From: Bifidobacteriaceae bacterium
GTDB taxonomy: Bacteria; Actinomycetota; Actinomycetes; Actinomycetales; WQXJ01
Direction: 5' to 3'
Length of the DNA stretch: 10,025 nt
Assembly: GCA_031276585.1 (NCBI GenBank)
Contig: JAISMT010000103.1
Span: 1-10,025 of the forward strand
Positions 1 through 7,348 of this stretch are shown here, one piece after another (the stretch's first letter is position 1; each line of letters begins with the position of its first letter). Both the position numbers and the translations under genes were made by a program. The notes beneath the pieces are model-generated. The model was not told the origin of the DNA and made no database searches. It saw nothing but the letters and a program-made list of their open reading frames with translations.

Positions 1-670
1 AAGCCCCCATGCCACCGGTGTTGGGTCCTTGGTCACCATCTAAGGCGCGTTTGAAATCTTGCGCGGGAGCCAGCGGTACCACCGTTTGGCCGTCGGTAAC
101 ACAAAACAAGGACACTTCCGGTCCATCCAAGTATTCCTCTATTACCACGGTAGATCCGGCTTCAAAACAGCTTTCAGCGTGTTCCAGGGCGGTGGCCCGA
201 GAATCGGTCACCACTACACCCTTACCAGCGGCTAGTCCGTTATTTTTCACCACGTAGGGAGCGCCAAACCGGTCCATAGCTTCAGTTGCTTGGTCCCGGG
301 TAGTGGCCACTTCAGCTTTAGCGGTGGGAACTCCCGCAGCGGTCATCACCTCTTTAGCGAAAGCCTTGGAGCCTTCCAAGTTCGCCGCTGCCGCCGAGGG
401 TCCAAAACACGGTATATATGCAGCCCGTACTGCATCCGCTACGCCGTCTACCAGCGGTTGTTCAGGGCCTATCACCACTAACTGGGCCCGCAGTTTCCAC
501 GCTAAATAAGCCACCTCCGGCCCAGAGGCCAGGTTTACCGAATGCAGTTCCGCTAGTTGAGCAATACCGGGGTTACCGGGGGCAGCAAAAAGCTGATGTC
601 CGCCTTCACGGTGCAGTTGGTGAACGATGGCGTGCTCCCGGGCTCCGGAGCCCAACACGAGGATTCTCAC
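1..670 (-). CDS. purD: Phosphoribosylamine-glycine ligase (GAR synthetase), N-terminal part, cut by the window edge
   Basis: This enzyme catalyses the second step of de novo purine synthesis: ATP-dependent joining of glycine to 5-phosphoribosylamine to give GAR, in the cytoplasm. The visible 223 codons begin with the family N-terminus, a Rossmann-like GSGAREHAI at residues 7-15. They continue with APGNPG (30-35), VVIGPEQPLVDGVADA (65-80), FGPSAAAANLEGSKAF (89-104) and the ATP-grasp entry KNNGLAAGKGVVV (142-154). The visible part ends near NTGGMGA. A full protein is usually about 420-430 residues, so roughly half is present. The GTG start is chosen because it places RILVLGSGAREHA exactly at the expected N-terminus; no clear Shine-Dalgarno precedes it. 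One oddity is KNNG where most homologues have KADG or KDDG. The gene is divergent from hppA. Identification is secure. Confidence 0.96.
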   Translation of the reverse strand, partial: MRILVLGSGAREHAIVHQLHREGGHQLFAAPGNPGIAQLAELHSVNLASGPEVAYLAWKLRAQLVVIGPEQPLVDGVADAVRAAYIPCFGPSAAAANLEGSKAFAKEVMTAAGVPTAKAEVATTRDQATEAMDRFGAPYVVKNNGLAAGKGVVVTDSRATALEHAESCFEAGSTVVIEEYLDGPEVSLFCVTDGQTVVPLAPAQDFKRALDGDQGPNTGGMGA

Positions 671-728
671 GGCGGTAAAGCCTAGTGGCACTATTCCCTC
701 AGCGGATACCCGAGTTGCGCGTGCCGGG

Positions 729-757
729 TTCGCAGCTGGGGCTAACGCCAGTAACAT
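729..757 (+). promoter_or_regulatory. Possible hppA promoter
   Basis: TTCGCA at 729-734 and TAACAT at 752-757 are 17 bases apart, each with about four of six matches to the sigma-70-type hexamers. Transcription would start near 764, about 75 bases before the hppA ATG. This would put two of the three inverted repeats in the leader RNA and a third on the start site. It is a weak match judged by eye. Confidence 0.25.
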
Positions 758-758
758 A

Positions 759-818
759 GGACTAACGTCCACCCCAGTTCTTCATTAAGAACTGACAAGC
801 CAGGTCATAGCCGACCTG
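759..818. promoter_or_regulatory. Three consecutive inverted repeats in the purD-hppA intergenic region
   Basis: Three perfect inverted repeats follow one another. GGAC-N4-GTCC is at 759-770. CAGTTCTT-CATT-AAGAACTG is at 775-794 (8-base arms, 4-base loop). CAGGTC-N6-GACCTG is at 801-818. The last ends only five bases before the AGGAGAG ribosome binding site of hppA. They could be protein-binding operators between divergent genes, or leader-RNA hairpins controlling hppA. No T-tract follows them, so they do not look like ordinary intrinsic terminators. The symmetry is visible in the sequence; the function is inferred. Confidence 0.5.
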
Positions 819-822
819 ACCC

Positions 823-829
823 AGGAGAG
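823..829 (+). promoter_or_regulatory. Ribosome binding site of hppA
   Basis: AGGAGAG lies 8 bases before the ATG at 838. It is a good Shine-Dalgarno match and fixes this ATG as the hppA start. Confidence 0.8.
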
Positions 830-837
830 AGCGCAAC

Positions 838-3240
838 ATGATTTACCAGGCCTTATCGCTGCCGCCTCAGCTGCTGGCTGCCGCCCCCCATCAGTTTCTC
901 GCGGCTAACCCCGCTAGTAGCAACAGTTGGGTCTTAGCGGCAGAGCCATCCGCATCTTTGACCTCTTCCGGCTTAGTTATAACGGCGATTGTGGCCGCTA
1001 TAGCTCTAGTAGCTTTAGCCACCGCTGCTGGGTTACGGGCCAAAGTGTTAGCCGCTGACCAAGGCTCACCCCGCATGCGGGAAATAGCCGAAGCGGTCCA
1101 ACTGGGCGCGCAAGCCTATTTAAAACGGCAGTTTAGAACCCTCGCGGTTTTCGTAGTAGCGGTTATGGTGCTTCTAGCCCTACTCCCGGGTACGGCAGCA
1201 GTCAGAACCGGACGGGCGGCATCGTTCCTAGTGGGTGCTGCTTTTTCGGCCATCATAGGCTACTTGGGTATGTGGCTGGCCACCCGAGCCAACCTACGGG
1301 TAGCGGCCGCTGCAGCGTCAGGTGAAGGCGGGCGGGAACGGGGCGCCGCCATCGCCTTCCAAACCGGCGGTGTAGTGGGTTTAACCACCGTAGGGTTAGG
1401 GCTGTTGGGGGCTTCCAGCGTGGTGATGATTTTCCAAGCCGACGCCCCAGCGGTACTAGAAGGCTTTGGGTTTGGGGCCGCCTTACTGGCTATGTTCATG
1501 CGGGTAGGTGGCGGTATTTTCACCAAAGCGGCCGATGTAGGGGCTGATCTAGTAGGCAAAGTAGAGCAAGGCATCCCCGAAGATGACCCCCGTAACGCCG
1601 CCACCATTGCAGACAACGTGGGCGACAACGTAGGTGACTGTGCTGGCATGGCCGCTGACCTGTTTGAATCCTATGCTGTAACCCTGGTCGCTTCCCTGAT
1701 CCTAGGCAAAGCCGCTTTTGGCGCTGATGGCCTGGTATTCCCACTGATAGTGCCTGCGATTGGGGCCGTAACCGCCGGGATTGGCGTGTTCATTACCCGG
1801 GTAGGCAAAAACGAGTCCGGTTTGAAAGCCATTTACCGCGGCTTTTACCTTTCAGCATTGATAGCGGCACTTCTCACCGCACTAGCCACCTGGATTTACC
1901 TGCCCAGCTCTTACGCCGATTTCAATAACCCCGCTTTAGATTCCCTCGGCAACACTGACCCGCGTTGGCCCGTGATAGGCGCAGTTTGGTTAGGGATTAC
2001 TTTAGCGGGCTTGATCTTGTGGATTACCGGCTACTTCACTGGCACCGATTCCCGGCCCACCCGGCATGTAGCTAAAACCACCACCACCGGGGCCGCCACC
2101 GTGGTCTTGGCTGGTATTGGGGTTGGCCTCGAATCCGCCGTTTACACTGCTGGCACCATTGCTGCCGCCCTCTGTGGGCTGTTCCTGCTTTCCGGCGGCA
2201 ACATGACCATGGCGTTACTGTTGGTGGCTCTAGCAGGTTGTGGTCTCCTCACCACCGTAGGGGTCATAGTGGCCATGGATACCTTTGGCCCGGTTTCGGA
2301 TAACGCTCAAGGTATAGCCGAGATGTCCGGCGAAGTCAGTGGCACCGCTGCCCAAGCTCTCACCGATCTGGATGCGGTGGGTAACACCACCAAAGCCATT
2401 ACCAAAGGCATCGCTATTACAACGGCCGTGCTGGCCGCCACCGCATTATTCGGGTCATACAACGATGCCGTGAAGCAAGCTTTCGCTTCCCTCTCCGAGT
2501 TGGCGGGCGGCACGCTGTTAAACGCTATGAACCAATACTCCATCATCCAACCGCTCACCCTGGTAGGCGTGATTCTAGGAGCCGCCACCGTGTTCTTATT
2601 CTCCGGGTTGGCCATCGATGCCGTCACCCGGGCCGCGAGCGCCATTGTGCTAGTAGTACGCCGCCAGTTCCGGAACGAACCGCGCATCATGACCGGTGAA
2701 GTGAAACCCGACTATTCCGAAGTAGTAGACATTTGCACCCGGGATTCCCTACGCGAACTGGTGGCCCCCGGACTGTTGGCGGCGTTCGCGCCGGTAGCGG
2801 TCGGGATGGGCTTAGGGGTGGGCCCATTAGCGGGCTTCCTGGGTGGAGCAATTTGCACTGGGTTGCTGATGGCCGTATTCCTAGCTAACTCTGGTGGAGC
2901 TTGGGATAACGCCAAGAAACTAGTGGAGGACGGCCAATATGGGGGTAAAAACTCGCCTTCCCATGAGGCTGCGGTGATTGGTGACACCATTGGGGACCCC
3001 TTCAAAGACACCGCCGGGCCCGCCATCAACCCCCTGATTAAGGTAATGAACCTGGTCAGTGTGCTGATAGCGCCACTGGTGGTAGCCATGACTCAATCAG
3101 CTGACGCTAATCACGCCCTGCGGATAGCTTGCGCCTGTTTGGCGGGGCTAATTGCCGTAGCTCCAGTGGTGTGGTCGCGTTTGCGGGCGGCCCGGATTGA
3201 CCGCATGGACCGCCGGGAGCTAGAAAAAGCCCTGGCTTGA
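838..3240 (+). CDS. hppA: Membrane-bound proton-pumping pyrophosphatase, K+-independent type
   Basis: This integral membrane enzyme hydrolyses cytoplasmic pyrophosphate and uses the energy to move protons across the membrane, also pulling PPi-forming biosynthetic reactions forward. The 800-residue, strongly hydrophobic protein fits the roughly 16-helix family at its upper bacterial length, with an N-terminal extension of about 40 residues before the first obvious helix (about 44-66). The substrate and Mg-binding signature is present: DVGADLVGKVE at 233-243, followed by IPEDDPRNAATIADNVGDNVGDCAG. The C-terminal GDTIGDPFKDTAGPAINPLIK block is also present. The motif GNTTKA carries Lys519 where K+-dependent enzymes have Ala (GNTTAA), which is the recognised marker of the K+-independent class. 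The gene stands alone, divergent from purD and converging on the GH65 gene. Assignment is firm; the pumped ion being H+ follows from the subfamily. Confidence 0.97.
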   Translation: MIYQALSLPPQLLAAAPHQFLAANPASSNSWVLAAEPSASLTSSGLVITAIVAAIALVALATAAGLRAKVLAADQGSPRMREIAEAVQLGAQAYLKRQFRTLAVFVVAVMVLLALLPGTAAVRTGRAASFLVGAAFSAIIGYLGMWLATRANLRVAAAAASGEGGRERGAAIAFQTGGVVGLTTVGLGLLGASSVVMIFQADAPAVLEGFGFGAALLAMFMRVGGGIFTKAADVGADLVGKVEQGIPEDDPRNAATIADNVGDNVGDCAGMAADLFESYAVTLVASLILGKAAFGADGLVFPLIVPAIGAVTAGIGVFITRVGKNESGLKAIYRGFYLSALIAALLTALATWIYLPSSYADFNNPALDSLGNTDPRWPVIGAVWLGITLAGLILWITGYFTGTDSRPTRHVAKTTTTGAATVVLAGIGVGLESAVYTAGTIAAALCGLFLLSGGNMTMALLLVALAGCGLLTTVGVIVAMDTFGPVSDNAQGIAEMSGEVSGTAAQALTDLDAVGNTTKAITKGIAITTAVLAATALFGSYNDAVKQAFASLSELAGGTLLNAMNQYSIIQPLTLVGVILGAATVFLFSGLAIDAVTRAASAIVLVVRRQFRNEPRIMTGEVKPDYSEVVDICTRDSLRELVAPGLLAAFAPVAVGMGLGVGPLAGFLGGAICTGLLMAVFLANSGGAWDNAKKLVEDGQYGGKNSPSHEAAVIGDTIGDPFKDTAGPAINPLIKVMNLVSVLIAPLVVAMTQSADANHALRIACACLAGLIAVAPVVWSRLRAARIDRMDRRELEKALA

Positions 3241-3249
3241 TATTTGGGC

Positions 3250-3273
3250 CGTTTTAGGGGGTCTAAACCGTTT
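3250..3273. terminator. Possible weak terminator between convergent hppA and GH65 genes
   Basis: In the 44-base gap between the two convergent stop codons, CGTTTTAG-ggggt-CTAAACCG can form an imperfect hairpin (five closing pairs, one mismatch, then two more pairs). On the plus strand TTT follows it; on the minus strand the AAAAC side gives little T-tract. Its position fits a shared bidirectional terminator, but the hairpin is weak. Confidence 0.3.
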
Positions 3274-3284
3274 AGTCAGGGTAG

Positions 3285-5801
3285 CTATTCGGGGCCTTCG
3301 GAGCCGACCGAATCTACTGAAGCCGGCACGGTGGCCGTGATTACCGAACCATCCGAACGCAGGGTTCCGGCTATGTCCCGGGCAGTGGGGGCGCCAATTA
3401 GCCGTGGCCCTTGATCCGGTAACGGCACCACTACCGGTTGGGTGCCTTCCACTTGGACCGGTTCACCTAACACCACTACCTCGACCGGGGCCCCTGCCTC
3501 CAAAGTGAACTCCATCCGGTCTTGCCATAAAGCCACGCCAATCTGTGATCCATGAACCGCTAGGTGGAAACTCAAACCTTTCCACAGTTCTGGTAACCGG
3601 GGTGAGAATGTCACTTGGCCTTCAGAATCCCGCAAACCTGCAAACCCGAATACTAGGGTGGACCAAATACCACCAGCGGAAGCTACATGCACGCCATCGG
3701 AAGCATTACCATGCAAATCTGTTAGGTCAACGTAAAGCGCGGCCGAGAAGTACTTTTGAGCTAACTCTTGGTACCCCACCTCGGCAGCCATAATGGCTTG
3801 CGCCACCGCACTTAGCGAAGAATCCCCAGTGGTTAGCGGATCGTAATAGTCGAAATCAGCTAGCTTTTGTTCGGATGTGAAATCATGGGAGCAGAGGAAT
3901 TGGGCTAAAACCACATCCGCTTGTTTCAAGACTTGGAAACGGTAAATTACCAAAGGATGGTAATGCAACAATAGGGGCCGTTTATCCGGCGGGGTGGATT
4001 CCAGATCCCATAGTTCTTTCTGCAAGAACTGGTCATCTTGGGGGTGAATCCCTAAGGAATTATCATAGGGAATGTGCATAGCGTCCGCGGCCTGGATCCA
4101 CCCGGCTGGTTCCTCTGGACGGAGGTCAAGCCGCGCCACCGCCTTGGAATAGGCCACCGGGTTTTGTTCTTTGATCAGCTCCAACCATGTAGCAGCGGCC
4201 CGCAGGTTGAACCGAGCCATCACGTTAGTGAACAAGTTGTCATTGACAACTGTGGTGTATTCGTCTGGACCCGTGACACCATGGATGTAAAATTCGGCAG
4301 GGCCTCCACCCCCAGCGGAACGCATAAAACCTAAACCGAACCACATACGAGCGGTCTCCACCAACATGTCAATACCTTCCCGCTCTAGGAAGTCCACATC
4401 TTGGGTAGCCCACAAATATTGGGTGAGCGCATAAGCTATATCAGCATCAATATGATATTGGGCCGTACCCGCCGCATAAAACGCAGAAGCTTCTTCCCCG
4501 TTAATGGTGCGCCACGGGTAAAGTGCCCCTAATTCGGAAAGCTCTAAAGCCCGGCGCCGGGCAGCATCTAACATGGTGTAGCGGTAACGCAATGCATTGC
4601 GGGACCAATCGGGTGTGGTGTAAGTCAAAAAAGGCACTACGTAGATTTCGGAATCCCAAAAATGGTGACCTGAATAACCGGATCCGGTAAGGCCTTTAGC
4701 GGGTATTCCGGCACTTTCCGAACGGGCTGAGGCCTGCAATACCTGAAACAGATTCCACCGCACGGCTTGTTGCACGGCCCCTTGGCCTTGCACCACCACA
4801 TCGGAGCGAGACCAAAACTGGTCCAGGTATGTCCTCTGGTCTTCGCGCAGTAGGTCCACACCCCGTTCCGTTGCCCGGTCTAAGGTCAAGCGGCATCGGC
4901 TGGCTAGCTCTAAAGGAGGCACTCCCCGGGAGGTGTGGTAGGCCACTAATTTGACCAGAGTGACGGGCACCCCGGGTTGGGCTTGCACGGTGAAGCGGGT
5001 TTCCGCCACGTCTGGTTCCAACCGATCCTGACGTGTGAAATAGTTTTCCGTTTCTAGGTAGTGTTCCGCTCCCACCGCTACAGTCATACCTGAGTTGGTG
5101 CAGCGGTACCCCAAATAGGCCCGGCCGGTGTCTTCCTCACGTAAATCCAATGCTGGCTGGAGCACCCGATTGTGAAAGGTCTCGGCTTTACGGGGATCCC
5201 AACTAGGGTCGCCGGCATCGGGCCCGGAAACGTGATATTCGTCTTCGCCGTCTTGCCGGTTTATCACCAGGGAAGACAAAGTGAGGGGGGCTTCTTTTTC
5301 CAAAGTGACTTGGTAGGTCATTACCGCTAGGTGCCGTTCCGTTAGCGACACCAGACGGGTGGCCACTATGTGCGCCCGGTTGCCCGATGGCGTGCGCCAA
5401 GTCAGGGTGCGCGTCAGTTCACCGTTTCTAAAGTGGAGGCAACGTTCATAATGTTGCAGGTCAGCCACCGAAAGTAGCAGTGGTTCATCATCCACATAAA
5501 GTCGGATCACTTTGGCGTCCGGCACGTTGACCATGGTTTGACCTACGGTGGCGAACCCATAGGCGTCCTCAGCATGGCGGATTCGGAACGTCTCATGGAA
5601 ACCATTTACGTAACTGCCGTGTTCGTGAGCTACGCGGCCTTCTTCCGGGTTACCACGCATCCCCAAATAGCCGTTAGCCACCGCGAACAAGGTCTCCGTT
5701 TTACCCAAATCTGCGCTGGAAGGCGACACCTCACGTAAAGCCCAAGGGTCCACTGGAAAACGGGTCCGGTCCAGCGGGTCATGCGGTGTCTGCCAGGTCA
5801 T
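3285..5801 (-). CDS. Glycoside hydrolase family 65 protein, probable alpha-disaccharide phosphorylase
   Basis: GH65 phosphorylases split alpha-linked glucose disaccharides such as maltose, trehalose or kojibiose with phosphate, giving beta-glucose 1-phosphate and glucose in the cytoplasm. This 838-residue protein has the expected layout: an N-terminal beta-sandwich domain, then an (alpha/alpha)6 barrel with GHHFWDSE (Asp383), the catalytic-acid motif GVTGPDEYTTVVNDN (Glu514), the sugar-binding LKQADV (Lys626-Gln627) and TGDSSLS (Ser661-Ser662), then DGVHVASAGGIW. The DSSLS serines match the phosphate site of phosphorylases, which argues against a hydrolase of the same family. The substrate cannot be read from the sequence. 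No beta-phosphoglucomutase or sugar transporter is adjacent, unlike many maltose or trehalose phosphorylase loci. The frame extends to a TTG at 5828. I chose the ATG at 5801, with AGAAAG eight bases upstream, because the TTG lacks a binding site and lies close to a GATAAT element. Confidence 0.92.
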   Translation of the reverse strand: MTWQTPHDPLDRTRFPVDPWALREVSPSSADLGKTETLFAVANGYLGMRGNPEEGRVAHEHGSYVNGFHETFRIRHAEDAYGFATVGQTMVNVPDAKVIRLYVDDEPLLLSVADLQHYERCLHFRNGELTRTLTWRTPSGNRAHIVATRLVSLTERHLAVMTYQVTLEKEAPLTLSSLVINRQDGEDEYHVSGPDAGDPSWDPRKAETFHNRVLQPALDLREEDTGRAYLGYRCTNSGMTVAVGAEHYLETENYFTRQDRLEPDVAETRFTVQAQPGVPVTLVKLVAYHTSRGVPPLELASRCRLTLDRATERGVDLLREDQRTYLDQFWSRSDVVVQGQGAVQQAVRWNLFQVLQASARSESAGIPAKGLTGSGYSGHHFWDSEIYVVPFLTYTTPDWSRNALRYRYTMLDAARRRALELSELGALYPWRTINGEEASAFYAAGTAQYHIDADIAYALTQYLWATQDVDFLEREGIDMLVETARMWFGLGFMRSAGGGGPAEFYIHGVTGPDEYTTVVNDNLFTNVMARFNLRAAATWLELIKEQNPVAYSKAVARLDLRPEEPAGWIQAADAMHIPYDNSLGIHPQDDQFLQKELWDLESTPPDKRPLLLHYHPLVIYRFQVLKQADVVLAQFLCSHDFTSEQKLADFDYYDPLTTGDSSLSAVAQAIMAAEVGYQELAQKYFSAALYVDLTDLHGNASDGVHVASAGGIWSTLVFGFAGLRDSEGQVTFSPRLPELWKGLSFHLAVHGSQIGVALWQDRMEFTLEAGAPVEVVVLGEPVQVEGTQPVVVPLPDQGPRLIGAPTARDIAGTLRSDGSVITATVPASVDSVGSEGPE

Positions 5802-5844
5802 ATGGAAACTTTCTGTACGGGAAGCCAATTAGGTTTGTACAGAC

Positions 5845-5850
5845 ATTATC
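5845..5850 (-). promoter_or_regulatory. Possible -10 element for the GH65 gene
   Basis: GATAAT (read on the minus strand) lies about 44 bases before the chosen ATG, in the gap between divergent genes. No convincing -35 hexamer is seen at the right distance. It would give a leader of about 35 bases and supports the ATG over the TTG start. Confidence 0.3.
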
Positions 5851-5904
5851 TTCTACCCCAGGCCCCTAAAAGCACCCCAAAAGTCTTCTTGCTCTGTTCA
5901 ATGT

Positions 5905-5932
5905 TTGGTAGCTGCCGATCACGTGAAATAAC
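5905..5932 (+). promoter_or_regulatory. Possible promoter of the alpha/beta-hydrolase gene with a palindrome in its spacer
   Basis: TTGGTA (5905-5910) and AATAAC (5927-5932) are 16 bases apart, each a four-of-six match to consensus. The perfect 8-base palindrome TCACGTGA fills 5919-5926, directly beside the -10 element, which is a typical repressor position. Transcription would begin near 5938, which favours the ATG at 5966 as the gene start. The palindrome is certain; the promoter is tentative. Confidence 0.3.
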
Positions 5933-5965
5933 TGTTTGGAAGTGACGGCTACGCTGGTAACCGTT

Positions 5966-6919
5966 ATGCCTAAGATTCACCCGCCCACTCATCAACCTCG
6001 GCGCCCACTGCCCCTGCGCCAACGCGCCACCCAAACGCTAGGTTGGTTGGGATTCGTGGGCGGCGGATTAGTCACACCACACCTGGCGGCTAAGGCTGCT
6101 GCTCGGTTGTGGTGCAAACTACCAGGCAATCAAGGCCGCCGCAAAGATAACCGCCCCTGGTTAGGGCACTTAGAAATGGTGGATGTGGGTTTGAAATCCC
6201 CTCTGGCGGTAGAAACCTGGGAACCGTACTCCAACGGTGACGAACCCACGGCATCGGCCCCACCCAAAAACCTGGACTCGGCGCCAACCGTGTGGTTAGT
6301 CCACGGCTGGGGCGGCTGGCGCGGCCAAGTAGCGGCCTTTGTAAAACCTTTGACGGCCGCAGGTTTCCGAGTGGTAGCAGCCGATTCCCTATCCCACGGT
6401 GATTCCGGCCCAGGAACTTTTGGGCCCCGCCACTCCTCCGGCGGTGAGTTAATGCGTTCCTTTGAGGCCTTAGCGGCCCATAGTGGCTCCCCTTACGGAG
6501 TAATAGCTCATTCCCTAGGTTGTGCTGCTGTTTGCCGTTCCCTGCTGCGCCAGCGGCTCACAGTGGAACGGATGGCTTTGGTTTCCCCCAGCCCGGACAT
6601 GGAGCGAGTAGCCCACGCTTTTGCCCGCTCGCTGGGGTTCAGGCCACGTACCGAACGGTTGTTAATCACCGAGATGGAAAAACGAGCCCAGGGGCCGCTA
6701 GCGGATTTCAACGTCGCCAATATGGGAGCCACCGGGTTATTACCCCCGGCCTTGGTAATTCACGACCGGGCAGACAAAGAATCGCCCTACCGCACGGCGC
6801 AAGACATAGCGGACCGCTGGAAAGAAGCCACACTGGTTACCACCGAAGGGTTGGGACACCACCGCATTTTGATCAAACCTACAGTGGTAGAACAAGCAGC
6901 GGCCCACATAATCAGCTAA
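5966..6919 (+). CDS. Alpha/beta-hydrolase fold protein
   Basis: A serine hydrolase of unknown substrate, probably an esterase or lipase-like enzyme. With the ATG start it has 317 residues. The family signature is complete: HGWGG oxyanion-hole motif from His113, nucleophile elbow AHSLG with Ser183, a candidate acid at Asp267 or Asp270 in HDRADKESPY, and the catalytic His298 in GLGHH. An N-terminal hydrophobic stretch (about residues 25-55) with GFVGGGLVTPHLAAKAAARLW resembles the membrane-associating lead-in of many such proteins rather than a cleaved signal peptide. The frame is open back to a TTG at 5936; neither start has a clear ribosome binding site, so the N-terminus is uncertain. It is divergent from the GH65 gene with a shared regulatory region. 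No functional link between the two is evident. Confidence 0.85.
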   Translation: MPKIHPPTHQPRRPLPLRQRATQTLGWLGFVGGGLVTPHLAAKAAARLWCKLPGNQGRRKDNRPWLGHLEMVDVGLKSPLAVETWEPYSNGDEPTASAPPKNLDSAPTVWLVHGWGGWRGQVAAFVKPLTAAGFRVVAADSLSHGDSGPGTFGPRHSSGGELMRSFEALAAHSGSPYGVIAHSLGCAAVCRSLLRQRLTVERMALVSPSPDMERVAHAFARSLGFRPRTERLLITEMEKRAQGPLADFNVANMGATGLLPPALVIHDRADKESPYRTAQDIADRWKEATLVTTEGLGHHRILIKPTVVEQAAAHIIS

Positions 6920-6973
6920 GTAGACGGCGCGGCACCGGCAGTTGGCGAAACTGAACACAACTTGTACGAGTGC

Positions 6974-7185
6974 TGTGCGTAAGACCACCCGCTGAGCCTT
7001 GCCAACGGCGGCCTATTGGACGTTTATCCACAGCCTTGAAGAGTTACCCACAACCGAGATTCACGCATTTCCACAGGTCACAGGGTTATCCCCCGATTCC
7101 TAAGCACAGTATCCCCAGGACTACCCCACTTATACACAGGACTGTACTGGGGTCTTGGGGAACCAGTGCATAACCCTGTGGATAA
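6974..7185. other. Cluster of DnaA-box-like sites
   Basis: This gene-free region is packed with matches to TTATNCACA. Plus-strand sites are TTATCCACA 7024-7032 (perfect), TTACCCACA 7044-7052, ATTTCCACA 7067-7075, TTATCCCCC 7086-7094, GTATCCCCA 7109-7117 and TTATACACA 7130-7138 (perfect). Minus-strand sites are TTACGCACA 6974-6982, TTATGCACT 7165-7173 and TTATCCACA 7177-7185 (perfect). The six same-way sites start 20, 23, 19, 23 and 21 bases apart, about two helical turns, so they would lie on one DNA face. Three of the nine are perfect, three have one mismatch and three have two. No dnaA, dnaN or clearly AT-rich unwinding stretch adjoins, so this may be a DnaA-titrating or regulatory cluster like those known outside oriC in other bacteria, or a relocated origin. 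Confidence 0.65.
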
Positions 7186-7243
7186 CTTTGGTATCGCCTA
7201 CCAAACCGAAGGCGAAAACGCAAACGCAGCCGGTTCAAAACCG

Positions 7244-7318
7244 CCGGGCTGAAGGTTTGAAATGGTCCCCTTGCTGCAAAACCTGTGCACGAGGTGGGAC
7301 TCTTGAACTCCCTGGCCC
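7244..7318 (-). repeat. Degenerate copy of the tRNA-Leu 3' end and its downstream flank
   Basis: This stretch aligns with 8169-8241. The first 56 bases are 45/56 identical without gaps; then, after a 2-base insertion, TTGAAC and CCC/GCCC blocks align. The part matching the tRNA covers the acceptor 3' strand and T-arm only; no anticodon, D-arm or variable arm is present, so it cannot be a tRNA gene. The symmetric AGGTTT-N20-AAACCT element next to the tRNA end is kept in both copies with the same spacing (7253-7284 here). Confidence 0.7.
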
Positions 7319-7321
7319 GGT

Positions 7322-7341
7322 GAGTAGAAGCGTTCCTACTC
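7322..7341 (-). terminator. Hairpin just after the lipoprotein gene
   Basis: Read on the minus strand, GAGTAGGA-ACGC-TTCTACTC forms an 8-pair stem (one G-U) with a 4-base loop, starting 7 bases after the lipoprotein stop codon. No T-tract follows. Its place suggests an actinobacterial-style terminator or 3' stabiliser. Confidence 0.45.
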
Positions 7342-7348
7342 GTGGTCG

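Noticed and set aside
5203..5400. Several short open frames inside hppA, the GH65 gene, the hydrolase gene and the FHA genes
   Set aside because: All lie within well-supported genes in other frames and show no domain, signal or ribosome binding site.
5802..5828. N-terminal extension of the GH65 protein to a TTG start
   Set aside because: No ribosome binding site precedes the TTG and it lies only 17 bases from a -10-like element; the ATG at 5801 has a better leader and matches the family N-terminus.
6974..7185. Calling the DnaA-box cluster the chromosomal oriC outright
   Set aside because: No dnaA, dnaN, rpmH or AT-rich unwinding region is in view, and GC-skew of the whole chromosome cannot be seen; it is kept as a DnaA-box cluster only.
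7244..7318. A second tRNA gene or tRNA pseudogene
   Set aside because: Only the acceptor 3' strand and T-arm side can be aligned; there is no anticodon arm, variable arm or 5' half, so it is better described as a repeat of the tRNA 3' end.
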